From Caloramator quimbayensis (GTDB lineage Bacteria; Bacillota; Clostridia; Clostridiales; Caloramatoraceae): a DNA stretch of 54,586 bases. The stretch lies in contig NZ_FUYH01000018.1 in NCBI RefSeq assembly GCF_900167605.1, positions 1-54,586 on the forward strand, read 5' to 3'. The notes under the pieces are model-generated. The model saw nothing but the letters and a program-made list of their open reading frames with translations. It searched no databases and was not told the origin of the DNA. Of the stretch, positions 35,273 to 44,424 are shown one piece after another; position 1 is the stretch's first letter; each line of letters opens with the position of its first letter. The position numbers were made by a program, and so were the translations under genes.

Positions 35273-35530
35273 GTGAGATTAGATAAATTTTTAAAAGTTT
35301 CAAGGATAATAAAAAGAAGGACCGTAGCAAAGGAAGTTTGTGATACGGGTAAGGTATTAGTAAATGGAAGGGTTGCAAAACCTGGTACTGATGTTAAAGT
35401 TGGAGATATAATAGAGATTCAATATGCATCGGGGGCTATAAAGGCTCAGGTAAACGATGTTTCAGAACATGTAACAAAAGCAGAGGCTGAAAAGATGTAT
35501 AAAATAATCAGCGGTAAAGAAATAGAGTAA
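35273..35530 (+). CDS. rqcP: S4-domain ribosome quality-control factor RqcP (YabO)
   Basis: An 85-residue RNA-binding protein almost entirely made of an S4 domain (MRLDKFLKVSRIIKRRTVAK, then GKVLVNGRVAKPGTDVKVGD). RqcP works with RqcH to add alanine tails to stalled peptides on 50S subunits. It starts with GTG after AAGGAAG. Position before yabP matches Bacillus yabO. A strong terminator separates it from yabP. Confidence 0.94.
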   Translation: MRLDKFLKVSRIIKRRTVAKEVCDTGKVLVNGRVAKPGTDVKVGDIIEIQYASGAIKAQVNDVSEHVTKAEAEKMYKIISGKEIE

Positions 35531-35533
35531 AAG

Positions 35534-35557
35534 GTCAAGCAAAGCTTGACTTTTTTT
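35534..35557 (+). terminator. Terminator after rqcP
   Basis: GTCAAGC (35534-35540), loop AAA, GCTTGAC (35544-35550), then seven T. Confidence 0.88.
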
Positions 35558-35567
35558 ATGCACAATC

Positions 35568-35588
35568 TGTGGATAACTCTGTGGATAT
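35568..35588 (+). promoter_or_regulatory. Pair of DnaA boxes upstream of yabP
   Basis: TGTGGATAA (35568-35576) is the exact reverse complement of the DnaA box TTATCCACA. A second copy, TGTGGATAT (35580-35588), has one mismatch and the same orientation 12 nt on. Confidence 0.5.
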
Positions 35589-35633
35589 ATTGTGAGAATA
35601 ATGTGAGTTTGTGTTAGTAAGTTAAAAAATCAA

Positions 35634-35664
35634 GTCATAAATTTAAGAGTAAATGCATAATAAT
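35634..35664 (+). promoter_or_regulatory. Sigma-E-like promoter of yabPQ
   Basis: GTCATAAA (35634-35641), 14-nt spacer, CATAATAA (35656-35663). It resembles the Bacillus sigma-E pattern GTCATATT-N14-CATACAAT with correct spacing; -10 matches only in CATA and one further A. yabP and yabQ are sigma-E genes in Bacillus. Confidence 0.5.
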
Positions 35665-35685
35665 ATATGAGATTGGAGGGATTAT

Positions 35686-35970
35686 ATGGAAAATAAATCT
35701 TTAAAATCTCAACATAATCATATAGTTCATATAGATAACCGGCAAAGGATAGATATAACTGGAGTCATTAACGTGATTACGTTTAATGAAGAAAACATTG
35801 TGCTAATGACTGAGATGGGAGGATTAAATATAAAGGGAAAGAACATGAAGGTGAATAAACTAAATGTGGATAATGGGGATATGTGTATTGAAGGAGATTT
35901 CATATCAATGGTATACACTACAAAGGAGGCAGGGAAAAAAGAAAGTATGATTAAGAAATTGTTTAAATAG
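35686..35970 (+). CDS. yabP: Sporulation protein YabP
   Basis: A 94-residue sporulation protein with the YabP/YqfC pattern: RQRIDITGVINVITFNEEN and MTEMGGLNIKGKNMKVNKL, then VDNGDMCIEGDF. In Bacillus it is made in the mother cell and is needed for efficient sporulation; its biochemical role is unknown. GGAGGG is 7 nt before the ATG. It forms an operon with yabQ 30 nt downstream. Confidence 0.93.
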   Translation: MENKSLKSQHNHIVHIDNRQRIDITGVINVITFNEENIVLMTEMGGLNIKGKNMKVNKLNVDNGDMCIEGDFISMVYTTKEAGKKESMIKKLFK

Positions 35971-36000
35971 TTTTATAAAAGTTTCAAAGGAGTATTCATT

Positions 36001-36468
36001 ATGATACTTCCAATAAATATTCAAATATTTTATTTTCTATATACAGCACTTGCAGGTATAATAATAGGTATAATGTTTGATGTTTATAGAATCCTAAGGG
36101 GATTTAACAATCCCAATAAATTCATAACTGCAATCTCTGATTTGCTGTTTTGGATATTAGCTGCTATAGTAGTATTTATATTTTTTTTCCATACAAATAA
36201 TGGAGAGTTAAGGTATTATACTTTTGTAGGAATTATAATCGGGATTTTTTTATACTTTAAGCTGTTTAGCAGGGGCATATTGAAAACTTTAAGATTTATA
36301 ATATATTATTTTATTAAATTTATCAGGATATTAGTGATTTTAATTTTTTATCCGATAAAGTTAATAGGCTATGGATTAAAATTAATGAAATATGAAATTA
36401 AGAAATATATAGTTAAAGTTTTTAAAAATAAAAAATTTATATTTAAGAAGGAAAAAGAGATAAGATAA
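36001..36468 (+). CDS. yabQ: Spore cortex biosynthesis protein YabQ
   Basis: A 155-residue membrane protein with four or five hydrophobic segments and a very basic C-terminal tail (KKYIVKVFKNKKFIFKKEKE). The N-terminus (FYFLYTALAGIIIGIMFDVYRILR) is the YabQ signature. In Bacillus it is a mother-cell membrane protein required for cortex formation. AAAGGAG precedes the ATG. It follows yabP and precedes divIC, the conserved order. Confidence 0.92.
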   Translation: MILPINIQIFYFLYTALAGIIIGIMFDVYRILRGFNNPNKFITAISDLLFWILAAIVVFIFFFHTNNGELRYYTFVGIIIGIFLYFKLFSRGILKTLRFIIYYFIKFIRILVILIFYPIKLIGYGLKLMKYEIKKYIVKVFKNKKFIFKKEKEIR

Positions 36469-36507
36469 AGAATATTAACTTATAAAACATTACAAAGGAG
36501 AATAGAT

Positions 36508-36777
36508 ATGAAAAAAAGTGAGCTGGTTATTTTACTATGTATAATATTATTTTTTGGAGCGATATTTGTAAAACAGCAGTTGATTTTGAACAAGCTGAAT
36601 AAGGAGTACAAGCAATATAATGACCAGCTTTCAAAGATTAAGATGCAGAATGAACAATTGAATGAGCAGTTTAATATAATGCAAAGAGAGGATTATATTG
36701 AAAAACTTGCAAGGGATAAACTTAGGCTTATAAAACCTGGTGAAACTTTGTTTATAGATAAAAATAAGAAAAAATAA
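36508..36777 (+). CDS. divIC: Septum formation initiator DivIC/FtsB-like
   Basis: An 89-residue bitopic protein: a short basic start, one transmembrane helix (about 5-25), and a coiled coil (about 28-65, heptads in LNKLNKEYKQYNDQLSKIKM) ending in the family motif YIEKLARDKLRLIKPGE. It links FtsL and DivIB in the cell-division complex. AAAGGAG is 8 nt before the ATG. Order yabQ-divIC-yabR is as in Bacillus. Confidence 0.92.
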   Translation: MKKSELVILLCIILFFGAIFVKQQLILNKLNKEYKQYNDQLSKIKMQNEQLNEQFNIMQREDYIEKLARDKLRLIKPGETLFIDKNKKK

Positions 36778-36864
36778 GTTAAAGCTTTAATAGAAATTGA
36801 CTGATAAAATAAATTTTTGTATAATGGTAATATTAAAAAACTATTAAGGAGGAATTTCTACAAT

Positions 36865-37269
36865 ATGACCCTGCAAATAGGAAGCGTTTTAGAGGGCACA
36901 GTAGTTAATATTACTAATTTTGGAGCCTTTGTTGAGTTATCTGGGAAAACAGGATTGGTTCATATCTCAGAAATATCAGACACCTATGTAAAAGACATAA
37001 GGCAGCATCTGAAAGAAAAGGACAAGGTTAAAGTAAAGGTAATTGGAATTGATAATGATGGGAAAATAAGTCTTTCGATAAGACAAGCAAATCCTCAAAA
37101 AAAGACAAACAAACCAGTTGAAATAGATTGGGATTATGAGAGGAAAAAGGTTACAGCTTTATCCTTTGAAGAAAGATTAGCAAAGTTTTTAAAGGATAGT
37201 GAAGAAAAGTTTCAGGATATAAAGAAGAATCAGGAATCAAAACGCAGTGGAGGCTATGCAAGAAGATAA
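36865..37269 (+). CDS. yabR: S1 RNA-binding domain protein (YabR-like)
   Basis: A 134-residue protein with one S1 domain at about 3-72 (GSVLEGTVVNITNFGAFVEL, GLVHISEIS, KVKVIGIDNDGKISLSIRQA) and a basic, glycine-ended tail (SKRSGGYARR). Such proteins bind RNA or ribosomes; the exact role of YabR is not known. ATG 36865 is the likely start although AGGAGG is 12 nt away, rather long. The frame upstream to 36817 precedes that site. Confidence 0.85.
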   Translation: MTLQIGSVLEGTVVNITNFGAFVELSGKTGLVHISEISDTYVKDIRQHLKEKDKVKVKVIGIDNDGKISLSIRQANPQKKTNKPVEIDWDYERKKVTALSFEERLAKFLKDSEEKFQDIKKNQESKRSGGYARR

Positions 37270-37341
37270 ATTTAAAAGATTTCAAGGCAGTAGAATAATA
37301 TATAAAGCTTTGAGGGTTATGTTCTTTGCAAGCAGGGGTAT

Positions 37342-37376
37342 GGGGAAGAAGTTTAAGCATTAAAATCTTCTTTCCC
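37342..37376 (+). terminator. Hairpin downstream of yabR
   Basis: GGGGAAGAAG (37342-37351) pairs with CTTCTTTCCC (37367-37376), 10 bp with one G-T. The T-run is poor (TATCTTT), so this may be a processing or partial termination site. The rest of 37270-37438 shows no gene. Confidence 0.4.
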
Positions 37377-37438
37377 TATCTTTAAAATAATATATAACAG
37401 ATGTAAATAATTTACTAAAAAAATATTTTAAAATCATG

Positions 37439-37467
37439 TTGACTTAAATCTAAAATCGTTATATAAT
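37439..37467 (+). promoter_or_regulatory. Promoter of the tRNA Leu-fMet-Met cluster
   Basis: TTGACT (37439-37444), 17-nt spacer, TATAAT (37462-37467): near-consensus, 24 nt before tRNA-Leu. Confidence 0.8.
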
Positions 37468-37490
37468 TTATATTGTCGCAAGAGCGATTC

Positions 37491-37580
37491 GCCGGAGTGG
37501 CGGAACAGGCAGACGCACAGGACTTAAAATCCTGCGATCCCTAAAGGATCGTACCGGTTCGACCCCGGTCTCCGGCACCA
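37491..37580 (+). tRNA. tRNA-Leu (anticodon TAA)
   Basis: 90-nt type II tRNA with long variable arm and encoded CCA. Acceptor GCCGGAG pairs with CTCCGGC; anticodon loop CTTAAAA gives TAA. Confidence 0.95.
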
Positions 37581-37589
37581 ATTTAATAT

Positions 37590-37666
<77 letters not shown>

Positions 37667-37670
37667 AAAT

Positions 37671-37747
37671 GGCGGCGTAGCTCAGTTGGCCAGAGCATTC
37701 GGTTCATACCCGAAGTGTCAGCGGTTCGAATCCGTTCGCCGCCACCA
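37671..37747 (+). tRNA. tRNA-Met, elongator (anticodon CAT)
   Basis: 77 nt with encoded CCA and acceptor GGCGGCG/CGCCGCC. Anticodon stem TTCGG/CCGAA around TTCATAC. Sequence is of the elongator-Met type; an Ile2 (lysidine) identity is less likely. Confidence 0.9.
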
Positions 37748-37758
37748 AATACATAAAC

Positions 37759-37781
37759 AGCACCAGTTAGGTGTTTTTTTT
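37759..37781 (+). terminator. Terminator after the tRNA cluster
   Basis: AGCACC, loop AGTTA, GGTGTT, then a long T-run. Confidence 0.8.
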
Positions 37782-37810
37782 ATGTCTATTTAATTCAAAC
37801 TCCTATAGTA

Positions 37811-37854
37811 AAACCTTTATTAAGATTTATTGAAATGCTTAATAAAGGTTTTTA
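37811..37854 (+). terminator. Second hairpin downstream of the tRNA cluster
   Basis: AAACCTTTATTAAG (37811-37824) and CTTAATAAAGGTTT (37838-37851) pair over 14 bp, followed by TTATC. It may be a backup terminator. The gene-free stretch 37748-38074 holds this, the previous terminator and the spoIIE promoter; I see nothing else in it. Confidence 0.6.
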
Positions 37855-37938
37855 TCATTATTAGGATTTTTTTAATTCTTTTTTCTTCTTTTTTAGATTA
37901 TATGCCGCAGGTATTTTTAGCATATTTTATCTGATTTA

Positions 37939-38044
37939 AGTCGAAGATTATTTATTACTATATTATTTTATTAATATATGTCATAAATTTTTCAAATTTA
38001 ATGTATTCATAATGACAAACATTTTTGAATATATTTGATATAAT
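37939..38044 (+). promoter_or_regulatory. Spo0A-type spoIIE promoter
   Basis: TATAAT (38039-38044) is preceded at 21 nt by ATGACA (38012-38017). A 21-nt spacer is the known oddity of the Spo0A-activated spoIIE promoter in Bacillus. AGTCGAA at 37939-37945 fits the 0A box TGTCGAA with one mismatch. A hairpin CCTCACAT/ATGTGGGG (38047-38067) overlaps the ribosome-binding site just downstream. Confidence 0.5.
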
Positions 38045-38074
38045 AACCTCACATCTAAAATGTGGGGTGATAAT

Positions 38075-40459
38075 ATGATGTATAAAGGAGCAGCTGTGCC
38101 ATATAAAAGAGTGAATAGAGAATTTAAATTTGGTGAAAAGGAAAAGTTGAAACTTTTTGGTTATCAATATTTGCTTCTCTATATTTCAATGTTTTTTTTA
38201 CCAAGAGTTTTTGTATTTAAATCATTAATGCCCTTTGGCATAGCCTTCTTTTTAGCTGCCTGCGGATTTATATCAAAGAAAAACATGTTTGTTTCAGGAC
38301 TTATTACTATCCTTGGATATATTAGCACTTTTAAAGGTTATGTAGCCTATTATCACGTTTTAACTATCCTTTTTCTCATGATTATAGCATTTTTGTTAAA
38401 AGAAAATAAAAATAAAATATTTAAGATGTCTATATTTGCATTTATATTTAATTTAATAAACAGCATATTTTTTCATATAAAATTTCTATCAAAGGGCTTC
38501 TTAACCTATGATGTGGTTTTATCACTGCTTGAATCTATGATGATTTTAGCATCCTGCTATATATTTACATATGGTATGCCGGCATTATTAAGTAATAGAA
38601 AGAGGAAAGTGTTTTCAAAAGAAGAGCTGATATGTATTGGTATTTTAATTGCAGGTATAGTTTCGGGGATGTGGGATGTAAATTATTATGGGATTTCACT
38701 AAAGAACATGTTTGCATTTTTCGTGGTGCTTGTTACTGGATATGTAAAAGGAGCTGATATGGGCTGCGCAATTGGAGCTATACTTGGGTTTATGATAAGC
38801 ATATGCGATACAAAGATGCCTGTTGCTGTTGGAATATATGCTATTTGCGGACTTATAAGCGGTATATTTAAGGAAGTTGGTAAGATAATCACCTGTATAG
38901 CTTTTATAACATCAACTGCTCTTTTATATTTTTATACTATTGGATTAACAGATATAAATATGATTTTTCTTGATACTATTATACCTATTATAATTTTTCT
39001 TATGATTCCTCAAAGGGCATATGATAAATTTTCTATTTTATTAGACGGAGAAAAACAAGAACTTCAGCTTCAAAAATCTTACATAGAAAGAATAAAAGAT
39101 ATTACAGGATTAAAACTCAATAACATATTCAATACAGTGTCCTCGCTCTCTAAAATATTAGAAGAAAATGTTAATAATGAGCTCTCTAAAAAATCAGAAA
39201 TAAATGAACTTGTTGAAAAACTTGCAGATAAAGTCTGCATAAATTGTGAGAGGAGAAATTCCTGCTGGGATAAAGAATTATACTATACCTATGATTCTTT
39301 TATTGAGCTTTTAAGGTACATTGAGAAAAAAGGAATGATAAGTTCAGCGGATATACCTGAAAGTTTAAAGAAAAAGTGCAGGAGACCAAATGAACTTTCA
39401 AAACAGGCAAATCATCTTTTTGAAATATTAAGATTAAATAACAGGTGGAGAAAAAAAATAACTAATTCAAGAAAAATTGTAGCTGAACAGACAAAGGGCA
39501 TTTCACAGCTATTAAAAAATATGATAGATGAAGTTGCTACTACAGTTGAGTTTAAAAATGAAATTGAGAATGAAATTGAAGTTGCTCTTGATAGAAAAGG
39601 TCTTGAATTTGAGGATGTTCTTGCAATTAAAAACAGCAGGAACAAATTTGAAGTTACTGTCTATAGGAAACCTTGTTCAGGGAAACAGCTGTGCAGCAGG
39701 GAGTATGCGGCAGTAATATCAAAAACCCTCGGAGTTAATATGGAAAGAGAGTCTAATAAATGTACTATAGATAAAAACTGCTTTATGTGTCAATTCAGGT
39801 TTGTTGAATCAGTAAATTATAATATTATAACTGCAGTTTCTAAAGCATCAAAAGAAAACATTTCCGGGGATAATTATACGTTTGGAAATATTGGTCAGGG
39901 AAGATATATGATTGCACTTAGCGATGGTATGGGAAGCGGTGCGTCAGCTTCCAATGAAAGCAAAACTACTATATCTTTGCTTGAAAAATTTATGGAAGCA
40001 GGATTTGAAAGAAATGCTGCAATAAAAGCAATAAATTCTGTACTGGTTTTAAGGTCCTGTGATGAATGCTTTTCAACAATAGATATGGGGCTTATAGATT
40101 TATACAGCGGTGTTGCAGAATTTGTAAAGATAGGAAGTGCTCCTGCTTTTATAAAATCTAATTTTAATGTTGATGTAATAAACAGCATGAGCCTTCCTGT
40201 AGGTATACTTGATGATATAGATATTGAAAGTCAGATTATTCAGCTTAGGAATGGTGATATGATTATCACGGTATCAGACGGGGTTATTGATTCTAATCCT
40301 GAAAAGGAAAAATGGATAAAGAGAGCTTTGAATGAATTTGATAGCGGAAATCCTAAGGATGTTGCAGATTACCTCTTGTATAAAGCCAAAGAAAACTATG
40401 GGAATAAAATCGGTGATGATATGACGGTGATGGTATCAAAAATATGGAAAAACATTTAA
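38075..40459 (+). CDS. spoIIE: Stage II sporulation protein E (membrane PP2C phosphatase)
   Basis: A 794-residue protein that dephosphorylates SpoIIAA to activate sigma-F in the forespore and also acts at the polar septum. About ten transmembrane segments (30-300), a central regulatory region with a Cys cluster (CINCERRNSCWD), and a C-terminal PP2C domain from about 580 with metal-binding Asp617 in ALSDGMGSGA and Asp781-Asp782 in GDDMTVMV. Start ATG 38075 has GGGGTGAT a few nt upstream; the frame from 38060 overlaps this site. It sits before tilS-hpt-ftsH as in many Firmicutes. Confidence 0.95.
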   Translation: MMYKGAAVPYKRVNREFKFGEKEKLKLFGYQYLLLYISMFFLPRVFVFKSLMPFGIAFFLAACGFISKKNMFVSGLITILGYISTFKGYVAYYHVLTILFLMIIAFLLKENKNKIFKMSIFAFIFNLINSIFFHIKFLSKGFLTYDVVLSLLESMMILASCYIFTYGMPALLSNRKRKVFSKEELICIGILIAGIVSGMWDVNYYGISLKNMFAFFVVLVTGYVKGADMGCAIGAILGFMISICDTKMPVAVGIYAICGLISGIFKEVGKIITCIAFITSTALLYFYTIGLTDINMIFLDTIIPIIIFLMIPQRAYDKFSILLDGEKQELQLQKSYIERIKDITGLKLNNIFNTVSSLSKILEENVNNELSKKSEINELVEKLADKVCINCERRNSCWDKELYYTYDSFIELLRYIEKKGMISSADIPESLKKKCRRPNELSKQANHLFEILRLNNRWRKKITNSRKIVAEQTKGISQLLKNMIDEVATTVEFKNEIENEIEVALDRKGLEFEDVLAIKNSRNKFEVTVYRKPCSGKQLCSREYAAVISKTLGVNMERESNKCTIDKNCFMCQFRFVESVNYNIITAVSKASKENISGDNYTFGNIGQGRYMIALSDGMGSGASASNESKTTISLLEKFMEAGFERNAAIKAINSVLVLRSCDECFSTIDMGLIDLYSGVAEFVKIGSAPAFIKSNFNVDVINSMSLPVGILDDIDIESQIIQLRNGDMIITVSDGVIDSNPEKEKWIKRALNEFDSGNPKDVADYLLYKAKENYGNKIGDDMTVMVSKIWKNI

Positions 40460-40485
40460 AGCTGGATAATCCAGCTTTTTTTTTT
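40458..40485 (+). terminator. Terminator after spoIIE
   Basis: AAAGCTGGAT and ATCCAGCTTT form a stem, followed by a run of T. Confidence 0.85.
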
Positions 40486-40565
40486 AAGTTTTATCTGGTA
40501 TATTGGTATATATGTATGAGTAAAGGAAAAAATTAAAAGAGCAATTGTTTTAAAGTGGTGTTAAA

Positions 40566-41942
40566 ATGAGAAAGAAAGTAATAAATACAATTAATAAATA
40601 TAATATGATTTCAAAGGGCGATAAAATAGTAATAGGCTTCTCTGGAGGCCCGGATTCTACAGCATTAATTCATGTTTTACATAGTTTAAGAGAAGATTAT
40701 GATATAAAACTTTATGCTGCACATATTAATCATATGATAAGAGGGGATGAAGCTTTTAGGGATGAAGAGTACTCAAAGTCATTATGTGAAAAACTCAATG
40801 TTCCCTTCTTTTTAAAACGTGAAGAGGTCATAAAATTTGCTAAGGGAAAAAAGATGTCTCTCGAGGAAGCAGGAAGATATATAAGATACAGCTTTTTTAG
40901 CGAAGTGGCAAAAGAGGTTGGAGCAAACAAAATCGCACTTGCCCATAATATGAATGATCAGGCAGAAACAATGATTATGAGGTTTTTTAGAGGATCCGGC
41001 ATAAGCGGATTATGCGGTATTAAACCTGTGAGAGATAATAAATATATAAGGCCTATAATAGAATGCAGCCGAGAAGAGATAGAAGAATACTGTAAAGTTA
41101 ATAACCTAAATCCAATTGTAGATAGTACAAATGAAGAGAGCATATATATTAGAAATAGAATAAGGCTTGAAGTTATACCTTACATAAAAAATTATTTTAA
41201 TTCCAATATAGTTGAGAGCCTTTATAGATCCTCTGAGATTATAAGGGATGAGGAGAATTTTATAAAAAATGAAGCAATAAAATGTATTGAAGTTATAAAA
41301 CTGAGGGATGGATACGATGCAAAAAAATTTAATTGTCTCCATACTGCAATTAAAAGAAGAATTCTAAGAAGTATTATTGAGGATTTGAAGGGAAACCTTA
41401 ATGGTATAGAAGGCAAACACATAGAAGAGTGTATTGAAATAATAAAAAACGAGGATACAGGTAAAAGAGTATCTTTGCCAGATAATATTGAATGTTTAAT
41501 AGAATACGATATATTTAAAATTAAAAAGAAGATAAATGTGAAAAACTTTGAATCTGAACTTGAAATTCCAGGGAAAGTTACTCTTGATTACGAAAATATT
41601 GAAGTATATACTAAAATAATATATAAAAGTAATGATACTTATAAAGATACTATGTTCATAAAATATTTTGATTATGATAAAATAAAAGATAAGTTATGTA
41701 TTAGAAACCGAAGAGATGGGGATTATATGTACCCTAAAGGCATGGAAGGAAGAAAGAAAATAAAGGACATATTTATTGATAAAAAAATTCCAAGAGAAGT
41801 TAGAGAAAAGATTCCCTTAATAGCCTTAGGAAATGAAATATTGTGGATACCCAAAATCAGGGATACGAGAAACTATAAAATAGATGAAAATACTAAGCGT
41901 ATTCTTGAAATTAAAATAAAAAGGAGTGATATTGTTGAATGA
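40566..41942 (+). CDS. tilS: tRNA(Ile)-lysidine synthetase TilS
   Basis: A 458-residue ATP enzyme that changes C34 of tRNA-Ile2 (anticodon CAT) to lysidine so that it reads AUA instead of AUG. The PP-loop GFSGGPDSTALIH is near residues 23-35, HxxNHxxR-type AAHINHMIRGDEA near 53, and a C-terminal TilS domain includes IRNRRDGDYMYPKGMEGRKK. The last 8 nt overlap hpt. In Bacillus TilS and Hpt also affect ftsH expression. Confidence 0.95.
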   Translation: MRKKVINTINKYNMISKGDKIVIGFSGGPDSTALIHVLHSLREDYDIKLYAAHINHMIRGDEAFRDEEYSKSLCEKLNVPFFLKREEVIKFAKGKKMSLEEAGRYIRYSFFSEVAKEVGANKIALAHNMNDQAETMIMRFFRGSGISGLCGIKPVRDNKYIRPIIECSREEIEEYCKVNNLNPIVDSTNEESIYIRNRIRLEVIPYIKNYFNSNIVESLYRSSEIIRDEENFIKNEAIKCIEVIKLRDGYDAKKFNCLHTAIKRRILRSIIEDLKGNLNGIEGKHIEECIEIIKNEDTGKRVSLPDNIECLIEYDIFKIKKKINVKNFESELEIPGKVTLDYENIEVYTKIIYKSNDTYKDTMFIKYFDYDKIKDKLCIRNRRDGDYMYPKGMEGRKKIKDIFIDKKIPREVREKIPLIALGNEILWIPKIRDTRNYKIDENTKRILEIKIKRSDIVE

Positions 41943-42477
41943 AGCAATAAGGGAAATACTATTGACGGAGGAGGAAATAAAAAATAAAGTTAGAGAGCTA
42001 TCAAATCAAATAATAAAAGATTTTCCTGATGGAGATGTTATTTTAATTGGGATTTTAAAGGGTTCAGTAATATTTGTAGCAGATTTAATGAGAAGTATGA
42101 ATATTAATGTAACGATGGATTTTATGGCTGTTTCAAGCTACGGGATGTCTTCAAATACATCTGGAATTGTAAGGATACTTAAGGATCTCGACTTTGATAT
42201 TGAAGATAAAGATGTTGTCATAGTTGAAGATATTATAGATACAGGAACAACTCTAAAGTATCTTTATGAATATTTAAAGGCAAGAAATCCAAGGAATCTT
42301 AAAATATGCTGTCTACTCGATAAAGCAGATAGAAGAAAGGCTGATATTAAGGCGGATTATATAGGTTTTTCTATACCAGATGAATTCGTAGTTGGTTATG
42401 GACTTGACTATGCAGAAAAATTCAGAAATTTACCCTATATAGGTATACTTAAAGAAGAAGTTTACAAAAAGGATTAA
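41935..42477 (+). CDS. hpt: Hypoxanthine phosphoribosyltransferase
   Basis: A 180-residue purine salvage enzyme making IMP or GMP from hypoxanthine or guanine and PRPP. Seen: LTEEEIKNKVREL, GSVIFVADLMR, SSYGMSSNTSG and the PRPP loop VIVEDIIDTGTTL. TTG 41935 is preferred, 8 nt after AGGAG; GTG 41926 overlaps the site. It overlaps the end of tilS, showing translational coupling. Its substrate PRPP comes from prs in the same window. Confidence 0.95.
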   Translation: MNEAIREILLTEEEIKNKVRELSNQIIKDFPDGDVILIGILKGSVIFVADLMRSMNINVTMDFMAVSSYGMSSNTSGIVRILKDLDFDIEDKDVVIVEDIIDTGTTLKYLYEYLKARNPRNLKICCLLDKADRRKADIKADYIGFSIPDEFVVGYGLDYAEKFRNLPYIGILKEEVYKKD

Positions 42478-42486
42478 ATAAGTTAA

Positions 42487-42515
42487 TTGTTTATACATAA
42501 ATTATATGATAAAAT
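42487..42515 (+). promoter_or_regulatory. Sigma-A promoter of ftsH
   Basis: TTGTTT (42487-42492), 17-nt spacer, TAAAAT (42510-42515). Confidence 0.55.
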
Positions 42516-42552
42516 TTATAAGTAACGACCTAAATATGAAAGGGGGGCTATA

Positions 42553-44373
42553 ATGAAAAAGTCATTTTTTAAGAGTGCCAGCGCATGGATTTTGATTATA
42601 TTTGCCTTTTTTGTAGCCCTAGCATTGTATGGGAATGGCCCAACAAAAAAGGCTAAAATAGATTATACGAGGCTTATAACAGAAATTCAGAATAATAATG
42701 TAAAGAGTGTGGTTATCGATTCCGAAATCGGAGATGCAAGCGGTGAATTCAATGATGGAACACCCTTTACTGTAAATATAGGAGATAAAGCCTCATTCCA
42801 AAGCTATATAACAGATTATAATAAAACTCATACAGAGAAGGTTAAAGTGGAATTCATACCTCCAACGAGATTCCCTGTATGGGTATCAGCGATACCTAAC
42901 ATATTAATGCTTATAATGCTTGGGGTTATATGGTTCATTTTCCTTCAACAGTCGCAAGGCGGCGGTGGTGGAAAGGGTGTCATGAACTTTGGCAAGAGCC
43001 GTGCAAAACTGGTTACTAATGATAAAAAGAGGGTAACGTTTAATGACGTTGCTGGGGCAGATGAAGAAAAAGCGGAGCTTCAAGAAGTTGTTGACTTTTT
43101 AAAGCAGCCAAGAAAATATATTGAACTTGGGGCAAGAATTCCAAAAGGAATATTGCTTGTGGGACCGCCTGGTACAGGTAAAACTCTTCTTGCAAAAGCT
43201 GTAGCAGGAGAAGCTGGAGTACCGTTCTTTAGCATAAGCGGTTCAGACTTTGTTGAAATGTTTGTTGGAGTAGGAGCATCGAGGGTTAGAGACCTTTTTG
43301 ATAATGCTAAGAAAAATGCACCATGCATAGTTTTCATAGATGAAATAGACGCAGTAGGAAGACATAGAGGCGCAGGACTCGGAGGAGGCCATGATGAAAG
43401 GGAGCAGACTCTTAATCAGCTTCTTGTTGAAATGGATGGATTTGGAACAAACGAAGGCATAATAGTTGTTGCTGCAACTAATAGGCCGGATATATTGGAT
43501 CCTGCACTTTTAAGACCTGGAAGATTTGACAGACAAATAGTTGTTAATTCTCCTGATGTAAAGGGCAGGGAAGAAATATTAAAGGTGCACTCTAAAAATA
43601 AGCCATTAGATGAAAATGTAAAATTAGATGTTTTAGCAAAGAGAACACCAGGGTTTACTGGTGCAGACCTTGAAAATCTGATGAATGAAGCGGCGCTTTT
43701 AACCGTTAGACGAGGCAAAAAGCTCATAGGTATGGATGAACTTGAAGAAGCAATAACAAGGGTTATAGCTGGAACTGAAAAGAAAAGCAGAGTTATGAGC
43801 GAAAGGGAAAAGAGGCTTACTGCATATCATGAAGCAGGTCATGCAGTTGTTATGAAACTTCTTCCTAATGCCGATCCTGTTCATCAAATAAGTATAATAC
43901 CAAGGGGAAGAGCAGGAGGATATACTCTGTCCCTTCCTCAGGAAGACAGATACTATGCATCAAGAACGGAACTTGAAGAGGAAATCGTAGGCCTCTTAGG
44001 AGGAAGAGTAGCTGAAAAACTAATATTAAACGATATAAGCACTGGGGCAAAAAATGATATAGAAAGAGCTACAAGCATTGCAAGGAAGATGGTTACTGAA
44101 TATGGTATGAGTGAAACATTAGGGCCTATAGAATTTGGAACAGGACACGATGAAGTCTTCCTTGGAAGAGATTTTAATAAAACAAGAAACTATAGTGAAG
44201 AGATAGCAGCACTTATAGATAAGGAGATTAAGAGAATAATAGAAAGCGCATATAATAGAGCAGAAAATCTTCTAAAAGAAAATATTAACAGACTTCATAG
44301 GGTTGCTGAGGCTCTTCTCGAAAAGGAAAAGCTTGAAGCTGAAGAATTTGAAACTATATTCAATCAAGCATAA
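42553..44373 (+). CDS. ftsH: ATP-dependent zinc metalloprotease FtsH
   Basis: A 606-residue membrane AAA protease for quality control and turnover of regulators. Two transmembrane segments (about 8-25 and 112-132) flank an extracytoplasmic loop, followed by the AAA domain with Walker A GPPGTGKT (about 204-211), Walker B FIDEIDAV and second-region-of-homology residues, then M41 protease with zinc motif HEAGH (426-430). AAGGGGGG precedes the ATG. It has its own promoter after hpt and a terminator, matching the conserved tilS-hpt-ftsH order. Confidence 0.97.
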   Translation: MKKSFFKSASAWILIIFAFFVALALYGNGPTKKAKIDYTRLITEIQNNNVKSVVIDSEIGDASGEFNDGTPFTVNIGDKASFQSYITDYNKTHTEKVKVEFIPPTRFPVWVSAIPNILMLIMLGVIWFIFLQQSQGGGGGKGVMNFGKSRAKLVTNDKKRVTFNDVAGADEEKAELQEVVDFLKQPRKYIELGARIPKGILLVGPPGTGKTLLAKAVAGEAGVPFFSISGSDFVEMFVGVGASRVRDLFDNAKKNAPCIVFIDEIDAVGRHRGAGLGGGHDEREQTLNQLLVEMDGFGTNEGIIVVAATNRPDILDPALLRPGRFDRQIVVNSPDVKGREEILKVHSKNKPLDENVKLDVLAKRTPGFTGADLENLMNEAALLTVRRGKKLIGMDELEEAITRVIAGTEKKSRVMSEREKRLTAYHEAGHAVVMKLLPNADPVHQISIIPRGRAGGYTLSLPQEDRYYASRTELEEEIVGLLGGRVAEKLILNDISTGAKNDIERATSIARKMVTEYGMSETLGPIEFGTGHDEVFLGRDFNKTRNYSEEIAALIDKEIKRIIESAYNRAENLLKENINRLHRVAEALLEKEKLEAEEFETIFNQA

Positions 44374-44375
44374 AG

Positions 44376-44402
44376 AGAGCGGAACGCAAGTTCCGCTCTT
44401 AA
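44376..44402 (+). terminator. Hairpin after ftsH
   Basis: AGAGCGGAAC (44376-44385), loop GCAA, GTTCCGCTCT (44390-44399). Tail TAATAAT is poor in T. Confidence 0.65.
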
Positions 44403-44424
44403 TAATATAATAGGGGGAAAAAAA

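Noticed and set aside
37671-37747. tRNA-Ile2 (CAT) as TilS substrate
   Set aside because: The acceptor and arms fit elongator tRNA-Met better, and no Ile2 identity features were seen; the true substrate is probably elsewhere.
43080-43727. Minus-strand open frames of 85-103 codons inside ftsH
   Set aside because: They are shadows of the conserved ftsH frame, with no ribosome-binding sites or family features.
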